64,000 bases of DNA from Paenibacillus sp. KS-LC4 (GTDB taxonomy: Bacteria; Bacillota; Bacilli; Paenibacillales; Paenibacillaceae), in NCBI RefSeq assembly GCF_036894955.1, contig NZ_CP145905.1, positions 4,048,501 through 4,112,500 on the forward strand. Reading direction: 5' to 3'. Under the pieces are notes generated by a model, which did no database searches, was not told the DNA's origin, and was given only the letters and a program-made list of their open reading frames with translations. Shown piece after piece: positions 53,057-60,641 of this stretch. A program made the position numbers and the translations under genes. Position 1 is the stretch's first letter; each line of letters opens with the position of its first letter.

Positions 53057-53281
53057 CTAGCCTTTAATGTAACGTTTGGCCTTCTCAATCGCTTCATCTT
53101 CTGTAGCGCCTTTAATATAACGCCCATTAATAAAAATAAATGGCGACCTCGCGCAAGGCCCACAATAAGATTTGCAGCCAACCCGAATTTCCGCATCGGG
53201 CGCAAGCTTTTGCAGCTTTGGCACCAAAGTCTTAACCTGATAAAACCTGCATTTGTCACATACCATTATATCATTTGCCAT
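53057..53281 (-). CDS. DUF1450 thioredoxin-like protein (YuzB family)
   Basis: The 74-residue protein has cysteines C8 and C11 (CDKC) and C36, C40 and C43 (GCKSYCGPC), the DUF1450 pattern, with a thioredoxin-like [2Fe-2S] ferredoxin fold expected. FIFINGRYIKG and DEAIEKAKRYI close the domain. Role unknown, probably redox or metal-related. It lies 44 bp from the HesB-like gene, which fits an Fe-S or metal context. Confidence 0.9.
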   Translation of the reverse strand: MANDIMVCDKCRFYQVKTLVPKLQKLAPDAEIRVGCKSYCGPCARSPFIFINGRYIKGATEDEAIEKAKRYIKG

Positions 53282-53325
53282 TATTGTTAGTCCTACTTCC
53301 GTATTATCTTCGGTATCACAGCTTG

Positions 53326-53634
53326 TTAGTGGTCGCCGTGATTGCCTTGGGAAGGGTTCGTAATAGCAAAGCCCTCTTCAGGCACATAGAAGTAGTCAAT
53401 GCGAATGCCATCAAGGAATTTGTTGTCCTTCTCCAAAATTACGTCGATTTCTTTATCTGTGGATACGACGATATCTTTATCCGTCGGATCATCAATGCCC
53501 ATGCCATAGTGCGCATGGTCACCATGAGAATGCGTCACATATACGCGAAGCTTCTTTCCTTCATTCTCAGGCTTGTCCAGCTCAAGCTTCAATATCTTTG
53601 CCGCATTGCGCGAAATTTTGACTGTCATCATCAC
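53326..53634 (-). CDS. Cysteine-less, histidine-rich HesB/IscA-fold protein
   Basis: The 102-residue protein follows the A-type Fe-S carrier fold (KLRVYV, YGMGIDD, IRIDYFYVPEEGFAITNP), but all three ligand cysteines are missing. Where family members have GGGCSG it has HSHGDHAH (35-42), and where they have CGC it ends in HGDH (99-102). A His-based metal site is inferred, and Fe-S carrier function seems unlikely. AAGGAG precedes GTG/ATG starts. It is upstream of the DUF1450 gene on the same strand. Confidence 0.8.
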   Translation of the reverse strand: MMMTVKISRNAAKILKLELDKPENEGKKLRVYVTHSHGDHAHYGMGIDDPTDKDIVVSTDKEIDVILEKDNKFLDGIRIDYFYVPEEGFAITNPSQGNHGDH

Positions 53635-53678
53635 TTAAACACTCCTTCATTTGTCTAACCAGCAATTAGAAAAAAATT

Positions 53679-53915
53679 TTAGCTTATCCTATTATACTTG
53701 TTCTCGGTTCTGCGGGCAAACCATTGTGCAACAATCATCGTCACGGCTATATCATCAAACGGCAAATAGGGCAAGGCGTCAGGCAAAACCCAATACAGCA
53801 GCACCGGAACAAGGAACAGCAGCTTGTCCTTCCAAGAAACCTCCTTAGAGCGAAGCAGCTGAAAAATTCGGCTGAACGTGCGCTGCCAATGCCGGAGCGA
53901 TAAAAATTTACGCAT
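53679..53915 (-). CDS. YkvA family protein (DUF1232)
   Basis: The 78-residue protein has the DUF1232 core: a basic N-terminus, SWKDKLLFLVPVLLYWVLPDALPYLPFDDIAV with the family L-P-D...P-F-D-D-I spacing, and a basic end. It is a small membrane protein of unknown function. AAAGGCGGC precedes the ATG. Confidence 0.85.
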   Translation of the reverse strand: MRKFLSLRHWQRTFSRIFQLLRSKEVSWKDKLLFLVPVLLYWVLPDALPYLPFDDIAVTMIVAQWFARRTENKYNRIS

Positions 53916-54032
53916 GTCTTTTGCCGCCTTTCTTTGTTATTTTCGCCTTCATTATAGCATAACCATCTCCGCTGCAAAGCTGGACTAAAGGCGGGTACTC
54001 TCGCTGCTCTGCCCCGCCCCGCACATCCGGCA

Positions 54033-54078
54033 ATAGCCGCAGGAAAACGAAGCTAACGCTTCATTTCCTACGGCTATT
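54033..54078 (-). terminator. Long hairpin behind M14 peptidase gene
   Basis: AATAGCCG-AGGAAA-GAAG pairs with CTTC-TTTCCT-CGGCTATT. The stem is strong but lacks a clean T-run, so it may protect the mRNA end rather than terminate. Confidence 0.5.
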
Positions 54079-54118
54079 CACTCTCTGCCACACGTACAGT
54101 GCTTGCATTTGAACAGGG

Positions 54119-55039
54119 CTAAAGCTCCCGTGCCCGATGAAGCGACAATGCCTCCACTAGAAGCGGCTTCACCGAATTATAAATGGCGGGCAACTGCTGA
54201 GGCGGCAGTGGATTTTCACCTCTTCCCGCTTCAATCGTAAAGCCCGGCCTCCTAAAACGCTGAATAAACCAATCTTTATAGCCAGCATCGCTGCCTGTCA
54301 GCTTCACAGGCTTATAGCCGCTTACGAGCGCTAGCCGCTCCGCAAGCTGCTCCGATTCCTTTGGCTCATAGCCCCGGTAGTTCCAGTAAATTTCCTCGCC
54401 CTGCGTGTGCAGCGCGACGGTCAAATCAAAGCGCTGTGCTGTCGTTAAATTCGCCATCGCCATCGCCTCTGGCTCACTTAAAGGATAAGGGCCCGGGTAG
54501 TCACGTGGACCTGGCCCCTGAACCTCGCGACGCTGGCACTCTTCCTCCCAATGCGCCGGAAATTGGTCATTCAAATCAACGCCGCGCGCATTCGCCTTCC
54601 AATCGGCAAATGACTCTCGGCCTTCATTCCATTCCATGAGCTGGGAGTAGAAAGGGTGGGCAGGCAGCGCTCCTTGCTGAGCAAGCTCCACACCATCGGG
54701 ATTGACCATGGGCACCGCCCACAGCGTCGTCTCCTCATGCAGACGCGCTGCCATCTCCCCGCAGATGGAGCGGCCCTCGGCGCAAGAGACAGCATAATCA
54801 GCTACAAATCGCATAAGCAAGGCTGACGTAATCCATTCATTCGCGTGGAACGCTCCATTCATATGAATGCTTCTTGCACCCGTTCCACAGCGTAGCGCAA
54901 CGATAGGCTTGCCCAGTACGCTATGCCCAATGGTATGAACGGTGACAAATGGGTATGCTTCCGTAAGCTCGCGGCAATCCGCCAGCAGCTCCTGATAGCC
55001 GTATTTTCCTCCTCCTACTTCTTGATCCGTATGCCTCAC
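54119..55039 (-). CDS. M14 family zinc carboxypeptidase (gamma-D-Glu-mDAP peptidase type)
   Basis: The 306-residue protein lacks a signal peptide. The zinc ligands are H65 and E68 in FHANEW and the later His in VALHTQG; the catalytic Glu is in FTIEAGRG near residue 271. ARGVDLNDQFP is the family's substrate-arginine segment. It resembles B. subtilis YqgT and related peptidases that cut cell-wall peptides, so peptidoglycan peptide recycling is inferred. It follows racE on the same strand across a terminator. The start is GTG. Confidence 0.88.
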   Translation of the reverse strand: MRHTDQEVGGGKYGYQELLADCRELTEAYPFVTVHTIGHSVLGKPIVALRCGTGARSIHMNGAFHANEWITSALLMRFVADYAVSCAEGRSICGEMAARLHEETTLWAVPMVNPDGVELAQQGALPAHPFYSQLMEWNEGRESFADWKANARGVDLNDQFPAHWEEECQRREVQGPGPRDYPGPYPLSEPEAMAMANLTTAQRFDLTVALHTQGEEIYWNYRGYEPKESEQLAERLALVSGYKPVKLTGSDAGYKDWFIQRFRRPGFTIEAGRGENPLPPQQLPAIYNSVKPLLVEALSLHRAREL

Positions 55040-55076
55040 CTCGCTCCAAAATCACTTCTCCTTGATTGTATTCGGC

Positions 55077-55121
55077 AAAAAAGCTTCCCATGCCACTTGC
55101 GGGCGGCTTGGGAAGCTTTTT
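55077..55121 (-). terminator. Intrinsic terminator after racE
   Basis: AAAAAGCTTCCCA pairs with TGGGAAGCTTTTT across a GC-rich loop. Confidence 0.88.
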
Positions 55122-55183
55122 GGAGGGCAGAAAACAAGCCTTGCAGAAATTTAGCAGTGACTTAGCACTGACGAATAACGCCG

Positions 55184-55999
55184 TTATCCAATCGTCGGCA
55201 CCTGCCATACGACAGGCGTCAGCTCAATTTGCTCGCCAAGCCATTGCTGGGCAATAGCTTTGAACATTAAGGGGTCGCCGCTGGAGAAAAACTGATGAAC
55301 GGGCAACACTTCGCCTCGGGAAAGCTGACCCTTATCATGAAGGATCGTGCTAATATCACGAGCTGTCTCGTCTGCCGAGCTGATGAGCTCAATACGGGAG
55401 CCAATAACCTCAGCAATCGCCTCTGCCAAAAAAGGATAATGCGTACAGCCCAATATGAGGCAATCCATCGGATATTGGCTTAAGTGACCGATAGATCGGC
55501 GAATCGTCTCATACGTTTCACTGGAACGAAAGTTGCCCCGCTCTACAAGCGGAACAAATAGCGGACAAGCCTCACTTATAACGCGTACGCTTGGCGAAAG
55601 CTCCTTGAGAGCCAGCTCATAAGCGCCGCTGCTTATCGTGCCTTCTGTACCGATGACGCCAATACAGCCCGTCTGTGTGCGTTTGATGGCCGCTCTTGCC
55701 CCGGGATTAATAACACCAATGACAGGTATGTCTACTCTGGAACGTATATCCTCAAGCGCAACCGCAGTAGCAGTATTGCAAGCTATAATAATCATTTTCG
55801 GCCGAAACTGGATTAAATAATCGACAATTTCCCGTGTAAATTGAACGATTTCCTGCGAAGGGCGCGGCCCATAGGGCGTGCGAGCCGTGTCCCCAAAATA
55901 AATAATTTTTTCACGCGGCAGTTGGCGCATAACTTCCTTGGCGACGGTAAGCCCGCCCACTCCTGAGTCTAGTATGGCAATCGGTTGCTGCACAAACAC
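55184..55999 (-). CDS. racE: Glutamate racemase
   Basis: The 271-residue protein has LDSGVGGLTVAKE with D11, the catalytic C74 in IIACNTATA and C185-His187 in LGCTHYPF, plus FGDTARTPYG. It converts L- to D-glutamate for peptidoglycan. The first codon is GTG with a weak ribosome site; a second GTG two codons on is an alternative. It neighbours the cell-wall peptide peptidase. Confidence 0.95.
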   Translation of the reverse strand: MFVQQPIAILDSGVGGLTVAKEVMRQLPREKIIYFGDTARTPYGPRPSQEIVQFTREIVDYLIQFRPKMIIIACNTATAVALEDIRSRVDIPVIGVINPGARAAIKRTQTGCIGVIGTEGTISSGAYELALKELSPSVRVISEACPLFVPLVERGNFRSSETYETIRRSIGHLSQYPMDCLILGCTHYPFLAEAIAEVIGSRIELISSADETARDISTILHDKGQLSRGEVLPVHQFFSSGDPLMFKAIAQQWLGEQIELTPVVWQVPTIG

Positions 56000-56164
56000 A
56001 CCGCTTTCTTAAACGTAATGTAGTCGCTCATAAGAAGAATAATTCATCAACAGCATATGTTTTGTGCTATCAAAACGTACCTACATCTTATCTCAATTAT
56101 GTATATCCATCAAGAAATACGCTTAAGATACGGCGTGACATATGCTTCTATTGAGACAAAGGAA

Positions 56165-56194
56165 GGAGCCTGCTCCCTATATAAGCCAGGCTCC
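56165..56194 (-). terminator. Hairpin downstream of YtxH gene
   Basis: GGAGCCTG pairs perfectly with CAGGCTCC over a 14-base loop. On the minus strand only TTCCTTTG follows, so termination is weak. Nothing else clear lies in this gap. Confidence 0.5.
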
Positions 56195-56252
56195 ATGCAT
56201 CGTTACTGCTCGATTCTTGATATTAAGTCAGCTATACAGAGCGGACAACGCC

Positions 56253-56687
56253 CTATTTTTCAATCGGATCTGTCGCTTCCATTTCCGTTTTAGCTTCAAC
56301 TGTTTCCTCCGTAATTAGCTCCTCTGGGCGGCTTTCCGCTTCCTCTAGGCCCGTTTGCCCTACTTCACCGGCAGCCTCCGTCGTAAATTGAGCCTCGCCC
56401 TTCCTCCATGTACGCGCACTGCAGATCAATGCTCCTGCTCCATCCTTAGCACGGTCCGCAAGGTGAACCGCTTTATCACCCAATTGTTTAGCCGTTCTAG
56501 TCGTTTTCTCGCTAACCTGTTCTACTGCTCTAACCGTTTTTTCACTTAAATCGTGAACGCCGCCTGCAATATCCTGACGCAGCTCCTTTCCTGCTTTTGG
56601 AGCGAGCAGCAGCGCTGTAACCGTTCCTGCGACCGTCCCCGCCAATGCCCCCAACAAAAATCCTTTCGTTTGCTTCTGCTTTGCCAT
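56253..56687 (-). CDS. YtxH family protein
   Basis: The start at ATG 56687 has GGGAG eight bases upstream. The 144-residue product opens with basic residues, a Gly/Ala-rich membrane segment (GFLLGALAGTVAGTVTALLLAPKAGKELR), the YtxH hallmark, then an amphipathic helix with heptads (VRAVEQVSEKTTRTAKQL) and an acidic tail. In B. subtilis the ytxGHJ genes are general-stress genes. It forms a pair with the DUF948 gene upstream. Confidence 0.88.
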   Translation of the reverse strand: MAKQKQTKGFLLGALAGTVAGTVTALLLAPKAGKELRQDIAGGVHDLSEKTVRAVEQVSEKTTRTAKQLGDKAVHLADRAKDGAGALICSARTWRKGEAQFTTEAAGEVGQTGLEEAESRPEELITEETVEAKTEMEATDPIEK

Positions 56688-56745
56688 ACGATTCGCTCCC
56701 TTCATAATTGCGGCGCATTCCGCCATTTTTGCGCCGTTGTTGCTA

Positions 56746-57183
56746 TCAGCCATTGTGCTTGCGCTTAGTTTGCCAAAGCTGCCACGCCAGCATACCTAGC
56801 TCTGCCCATTCCATCGCTTCTTTTGCCTTATTTCTCGTTTCAGCCTTCGCTATATGCTCAGCAGCGGATTCGGACAATAGCGAGGACACCTTACTAACGG
56901 TTTCTGTCGTCTGCTCAATCGTCTCGCCAATTTGTCCTGCCGCTGTAAACAAGGACTGGATATTTTGGAGCTGCTGCTGCACCAGCAGGAGGGATTGCTT
57001 CGCTGGTTCTATTAAATCGGCTGCCTCGGCCGCTGTATGCTGCAACTGTCCCCGCAGCTCATCAGCACTTGTTTGCAGCCTTTCCAGCCGAACTAGCCCT
57101 TTGCGCAAGCCAAGCAATAAGCCCGCCACCAACCCAATAAATGCTAACGTCGCCGCTATCGCGCATCCCGCTATAACGTCCAT
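56746..57183 (-). CDS. DUF948 (YtxG-like) membrane protein
   Basis: The start at ATG 57183 is set by GGGAGGTGA seven bases upstream. The 145-residue protein has an N-terminal membrane helix (IAGCAIAATLAFIGLVAGLLLGL) followed by a long coiled-coil region (about residues 30-115), the DUF948 layout. Paired with YtxH, as in the stress-induced ytxGH genes. Function unknown. Confidence 0.85.
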   Translation of the reverse strand: MDVIAGCAIAATLAFIGLVAGLLLGLRKGLVRLERLQTSADELRGQLQHTAAEAADLIEPAKQSLLLVQQQLQNIQSLFTAAGQIGETIEQTTETVSKVSSLLSESAAEHIAKAETRNKAKEAMEWAELGMLAWQLWQTKRKHNG

Positions 57184-57280
57184 CGCCCATTCACCTCCCG
57201 CTGTTGACCAGAGCAGGGCATCTGCCCATTTCGTAATGCCATTATAAGCAGCATGGGCTTGGCTTGACACAGCTGCATGC

Positions 57281-57333
57281 AAAAAAACCGATGGCAAGAG
57301 CAAGGTCATATGACCCGCTTGTCCATCGGTTTA
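57281..57333 (-). terminator. Intrinsic terminator after SufR-like gene
   Basis: AAACCGATGG pairs with CCATCGGTTT over a long loop. On the minus strand seven T follow. Confidence 0.82.
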
Positions 57334-57354
57334 TCCCATTAACGTATATAATAC

Positions 57355-58026
57355 CTATACGGCACTTATCTTGTATGTGCATTTGCTCCCGCCTTTAGCG
57401 AGACATTCGGTTCGCTCCACCTCAGCATGAAGCAGCGACTGAAATAACGTCAGCTCACAGCTGCAAGCCTGCTGATATTGATTCGCGACCTGAGCAATTG
57501 GGCAATTATATTCATTTAATACAAAATACCCCTCGCCAGACGTCTCGACCTCGACCATGTAGCCCCCGGCATTTTGAATAGCTGCAAGCTCAAGCACCTT
57601 CTGCTCCAGCGCTTTGCCCGCCATTCGGGGCGCGTAACGCTCCAATAGCTTCTCCTTGCGCCCTTCAAACATACGGGTAATGAGACCTGCCGTATTGGCC
57701 TCATCCGCCAGCTCGCCAAGTAAATCAAGCGCCAGCGTATGATAGTTTTTCGGAAAACGGTCATCCGCTTGAGCGGTAAGCTCATAATGATGCATCGGTC
57801 TTCCCATAGCCTGCTTGACCGTAACAATTTGAATGGCCCGCTCCTCTTCCAGTGCGTACATATGCCGCCTTACAGCCATTTCAGTCAGCGAAAGCTCGCT
57901 TGCAAGCTGCGCGGCATTCATGGAGCCATTCCTCTTGAGCAAATGCAAAATGCGCTGACGCGTAAAGCCTGGAGACGTTCTCTTATCCGGCGCAGGACCG
58001 GAGCTTCGTTGATTTTGCTGCTTCAC
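57355..58026 (-). CDS. HTH regulator with C-terminal cysteine cluster (SufR-like)
   Basis: The 223-residue protein begins with an HTH of the ArsR/DeoR type (RILHLLKRNGSMNAAQLASEL, LTEMAVRRHMYALEE). The C-terminal half has C175, C188, C190, C208 and C216 (NCPIAQ, ACSCE, ECLAKGGSKC), the arrangement found in SufR-type Fe-S-sensing repressors. Cluster or zinc binding is inferred. No suf genes are nearby, so targets are unknown. The start is GTG. Confidence 0.82.
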   Translation of the reverse strand: MKQQNQRSSGPAPDKRTSPGFTRQRILHLLKRNGSMNAAQLASELSLTEMAVRRHMYALEEERAIQIVTVKQAMGRPMHHYELTAQADDRFPKNYHTLALDLLGELADEANTAGLITRMFEGRKEKLLERYAPRMAGKALEQKVLELAAIQNAGGYMVEVETSGEGYFVLNEYNCPIAQVANQYQQACSCELTLFQSLLHAEVERTECLAKGGSKCTYKISAV

Positions 58027-58098
58027 CCTATCGCCACCTTCGAACGCTTGTTACAGGTATTGTAACATATTCTCAAAGTATGGTGTGTACGATTCAGA

Positions 58099-58539
58099 TT
58101 AAACTTTTCCCTCAAAATCAACCAGCTCGCGCTCCAGATACAGCTCTACTTCCTGTTTGAAGCGCAGCAATTGCGAAGCAAGCTGCCTTGTTAGCGGATG
58201 CAGCTCGGCCCGCTGCCATTCATAATATTGCTGAACGAGCGGCCTGCGCAGCTGTACCAATTGTTTGAATGTCGGCAGAAGCTCTGCGGAAAATACGCCT
58301 TCGGCTCCAGTCACTTCAACAATATCCTCGTAGCTGCTCGCATCACGCATCATAAATCCGTCAATAAGATAGCTGCCGACATCGGTTACGGTTTCAACTG
58401 CAAGATGCAGCGCCCGCTCCTGTGCCAGTCCTTGCAGCATGCTGCCATTCCATTGTGCTGCAATTAAGTTCAGCGCTTCAGCTATGTCGGGAATTGCATC
58501 AAGCCTCACCGCAATTTGTTCGCGATTCACGTAATACAT
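58099..58539 (-). CDS. YutE family protein (DUF86, HepT-like)
   Basis: The 146-residue helical protein follows B. subtilis YutE: MYYVNREQI, LHLAVETVTDVGSYLIDGFMMRD, SSYEDI, RRPLVQQYYEW and VELYLERE. DUF86/HepT toxins carry an R-x4-H-x-Y RNase motif, but here the His position is Gln (RRPLVQQY) and no MntA-type nucleotidyltransferase is adjacent. A working toxin is therefore unlikely and the role is unknown. AAGGTGG precedes the ATG. Confidence 0.85.
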   Translation of the reverse strand: MYYVNREQIAVRLDAIPDIAEALNLIAAQWNGSMLQGLAQERALHLAVETVTDVGSYLIDGFMMRDASSYEDIVEVTGAEGVFSAELLPTFKQLVQLRRPLVQQYYEWQRAELHPLTRQLASQLLRFKQEVELYLERELVDFEGKV

Positions 58540-58560
58540 ACCGCTATGCCACCTTTATCG

Positions 58561-58665
58561 TTACTTCTTTTTTTTGGCCTTGCGCTTCAGCACAGCGACC
58601 ATAATAATGCTGCTGGCAATAATGACGATTAAATAGGTCATTATTTGATATACGTCTTCTCCCAT
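58561..58665 (-). CDS. Small single-pass membrane protein (34 aa)
   Basis: ATG at 58665 is preceded by AGAGGA about 12 bases upstream. The product is a short acidic head (MGEDVYQIM), one transmembrane helix (TYLIVIIASSIIMVAVL) and a basic tail (KRKAKKKK). It lies 21 bp upstream of yutE on the same strand. It is too short for usual gene callers. No family recognised. Confidence 0.6.
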   Translation of the reverse strand: MGEDVYQIMTYLIVIIASSIIMVAVLKRKAKKKK

Positions 58666-58717
58666 TGCCACTAACGTCCTCTCTTAAGGCTGGCGTCTCT
58701 TGGAGACTCCGACGAAA

Positions 58718-58756
58718 TAAAGCACCGCTAATTTGTTGACAAAAAGCGGTGCTAAT
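58718..58756 (-). terminator. Intrinsic terminator after Dabb gene
   Basis: AGCACCGCT pairs with AGCGGTGCT. On the minus strand TTTATTT follows. The adjacent GACGAAATAA-ACCGCTAATTT stretch also occurs near 13950. Confidence 0.75.
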
Positions 58757-58770
58757 ACTCTCGCAGCTCC

Positions 58771-59058
58771 TTAGCTTTCAAAATCAATGCTGACAGACGC
58801 TTCACGAACCTGGGTCATATGCTCAATTACTTTCTTGTGCACCGGATGAATCTGATAAGCTGCCAGTGCATCAAGCGATTCGAAAGTTGTGATTAAGCCG
58901 ATATCATAAGAACGCTCGGAATGCAGAACATCCAGTCCAACCGTAATTGATTTTAATTCGTCAATTTTACCTTCCATATTGCGAAGCACCTGCGCGGTCG
59001 TTTCTACGCTCTCCGCACTGTTATCCTTAAGTTTAAACAAAACAATATGCGTAATCAT
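58771..59058 (-). CDS. Dabb (stress-responsive A/B barrel) domain protein
   Basis: The 95-residue protein has the Dabb pattern: MITHIVLFKLKD at the start, SYDIGLITTFESLDALAAYQIHPVHKKVIEHM and a short final strand. It is a dimeric alpha-beta barrel found in stress and polyketide-related proteins; the ligand is unknown. GGGAG precedes the ATG. Confidence 0.92.
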   Translation of the reverse strand: MITHIVLFKLKDNSAESVETTAQVLRNMEGKIDELKSITVGLDVLHSERSYDIGLITTFESLDALAAYQIHPVHKKVIEHMTQVREASVSIDFES

Positions 59059-59167
59059 TATTGTATTACTCCCTTCAACTAGTGGAATTGCTTATACCCT
59101 TTTGTCACATAATAACCCAAGCAGCCGTATTCCGGCAACGTCAAACCGATGAGAGGACTGATTTAAC

Positions 59168-59425
59168 ATGCGTTATAAATTCACGGCCATCGCCGCCCTG
59201 ATTGGACTCGCCTTATGTCTGTATAATTCCACCGGTTACGATCCGCATAACATGGTGTTTTTTATGCTCAGCGTTCCGGCCTGGTTTGTTGATTTGTTTA
59301 TTAATGTTCATGAGGTAAGCGTACTGCTTATGTATGTACTTACAGTCGCAACATGGGCGCTGCTCGGATTAATTGCCGACACTATCGTGTACCGCACCTC
59401 ATCGAGAACGCGTTATCGAGCATAG
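59168..59425 (+). CDS. Small membrane protein (85 aa, three helices)
   Basis: GAGAGGA precedes the ATG. The product has hydrophobic stretches at about residues 5-20, 28-46 and 50-72 and a basic tail (RTSSRTRYRA). The conserved-looking NVHEVS lies between helices 2 and 3. No family recognised. Confidence 0.72.
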   Translation: MRYKFTAIAALIGLALCLYNSTGYDPHNMVFFMLSVPAWFVDLFINVHEVSVLLMYVLTVATWALLGLIADTIVYRTSSRTRYRA

Positions 59426-59450
59426 CGTAAACGGCCGAAGGCTGTCCACT
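59425..59450. repeat. Dispersed GCGTAAACGGC element
   Basis: The element starts within the last codon of the 85-residue gene and reads GCGTAAACGGCC with a GAA loop and GGCTGT, a short hairpin. It has the same core as at 5932, 6031, 7975 and 9932. Confidence 0.5.
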
Positions 59451-59478
59451 GACTAAATGATATTTGCTTATATTTTTA

Positions 59479-59505
59479 AAAAGAGGAGCCAGCCGGCTCC
59501 TCTTC
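59479..59505. terminator. Bidirectional terminator
   Basis: AAGAGGAGCC pairs with GGCTCCTCTT around AGCC, with A-run and T-rich flanks. Confidence 0.82.
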
Positions 59506-59574
59506 TTGTTTATAAAAGCTATGTGACAGAAAGCGCCCAAGAGCATCTTCTCTTTTTAATGAAAAATTCGTTTA

Positions 59575-59964
59575 TTAAGCCGCTTCTACAATAAGCTTCG
59601 TCTTCATCTCCATATGTCCCGTACCGCATGGAACAGAGCAATGCATCACATATTCGCCTGGCTTGTCGAATTCAATATTTGTTTCCAACTGCTCGCCTTC
59701 AAGATCAACATTCAGTTCATCAATTTTCAGACCATGAATACCGCTTTTGTTTTTCAAACGAAGAATGACCTTGTCTCCAACCTTCACTTTATATTCCGTT
59801 TGATCAAAAGTGAAATCCGCATTGGCTTGTACGTTAACTAGCACTGTTCCTTCAGGCAATGAAGCAGATTCATCCACTGGCTTTGGAGGCAAACCTACTG
59901 TTAGCAAATAAACACCTAGCAGCGATGCCGCTGTCATTAATACAAACATAATCCACTTATGCAT
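59575..59964 (-). CDS. Membrane-anchored stand-alone CuA/cupredoxin domain
   Basis: The 129-residue protein has an N-terminal anchor (residues 4-24) and a cupredoxin domain with a complete CuA site: H77 (GIHGLKI), C109, C113, H117 and M120 (CSVPCGTGHMEM). This is the copper site of cytochrome oxidase subunit II, without that subunit's two-helix membrane part and without other oxidase genes nearby. An electron-transfer or copper-handling role outside the membrane is inferred. AAGGGGAG precedes the ATG. Confidence 0.88.
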   Translation of the reverse strand: MHKWIMFVLMTAASLLGVYLLTVGLPPKPVDESASLPEGTVLVNVQANADFTFDQTEYKVKVGDKVILRLKNKSGIHGLKIDELNVDLEGEQLETNIEFDKPGEYVMHCSVPCGTGHMEMKTKLIVEAA

Positions 59965-60156
59965 TACAACGTACTCCCCTTTACTATCTAATGTTTACTT
60001 CTTATATTACATAAGATTGTCGTATGTACTCAAGCTTAAACTGGCTAAGGGGAAAACTTTTTTGGAGTTTATGACAAAATGATGAACTTTTCTCATTCAT
60101 CACGAAATGCAGCGGGAGAGAAGCTTGACTTTCTCAGTGATAAGGAGAACATGCAG

Positions 60157-60552
60157 TTATCGACAATACGTCCGAAGCAGCTGCTCCGATTCCAGTCGAA
60201 TATACCCCCATAATAAAATAAAGCGGTGACGATAGCCTCGGCAAATATACTGGGCTTCCAGCCCATCCTCACTTCGTTTCTCCTCAAGCATCGCTATGCC
60301 CTTGCTTCGCAGTTGCTTGCGAAGAGCAGCCAGCTCCAGCAGCACACGGTCCTGCAAGCCAGCCAGCATCGTCTCATAAAGCTTAGGCAGCTTGGCTTCG
60401 CTTGAATGCAGCACACGAATATCATGGTCCAAAATCCTCACAATGATGCCCAGCAGCACATACCGCCTTGCAAGCACAAGCTCATCCTCTCTCTGTATCG
60501 GCTCTCGCTTCATAACCAGTACGCGCGCAGTCGGATTCTCCAATGGCTTCAT
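60157..60552 (-). CDS. Hypothetical basic protein (131 aa)
   Basis: ATG at 60552 follows AAGGGGG; the longer frame to 60585 is less likely. The product is helical, basic and soluble (RARVLVMKREPIQREDELVLARRYVLLG-like start, then LPKLYETMLAGLQDRVLLELAALRKQLR). No family recognised. It may be related to YhjD/YtrH-type spore proteins, but this is a guess I cannot support. Confidence 0.6.
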   Translation of the reverse strand: MKPLENPTARVLVMKREPIQREDELVLARRYVLLGIIVRILDHDIRVLHSSEAKLPKLYETMLAGLQDRVLLELAALRKQLRSKGIAMLEEKRSEDGLEAQYICRGYRHRFILLWGYIRLESEQLLRTYCR

Positions 60553-60641
60553 CGAAATAAACAGCCCCCTTCGAAATAAGAACACTTGTTCCTATTATAT
60601 ACAAAGTGAGCTGCTATATACAAGTGCTGCACGATAAACTT

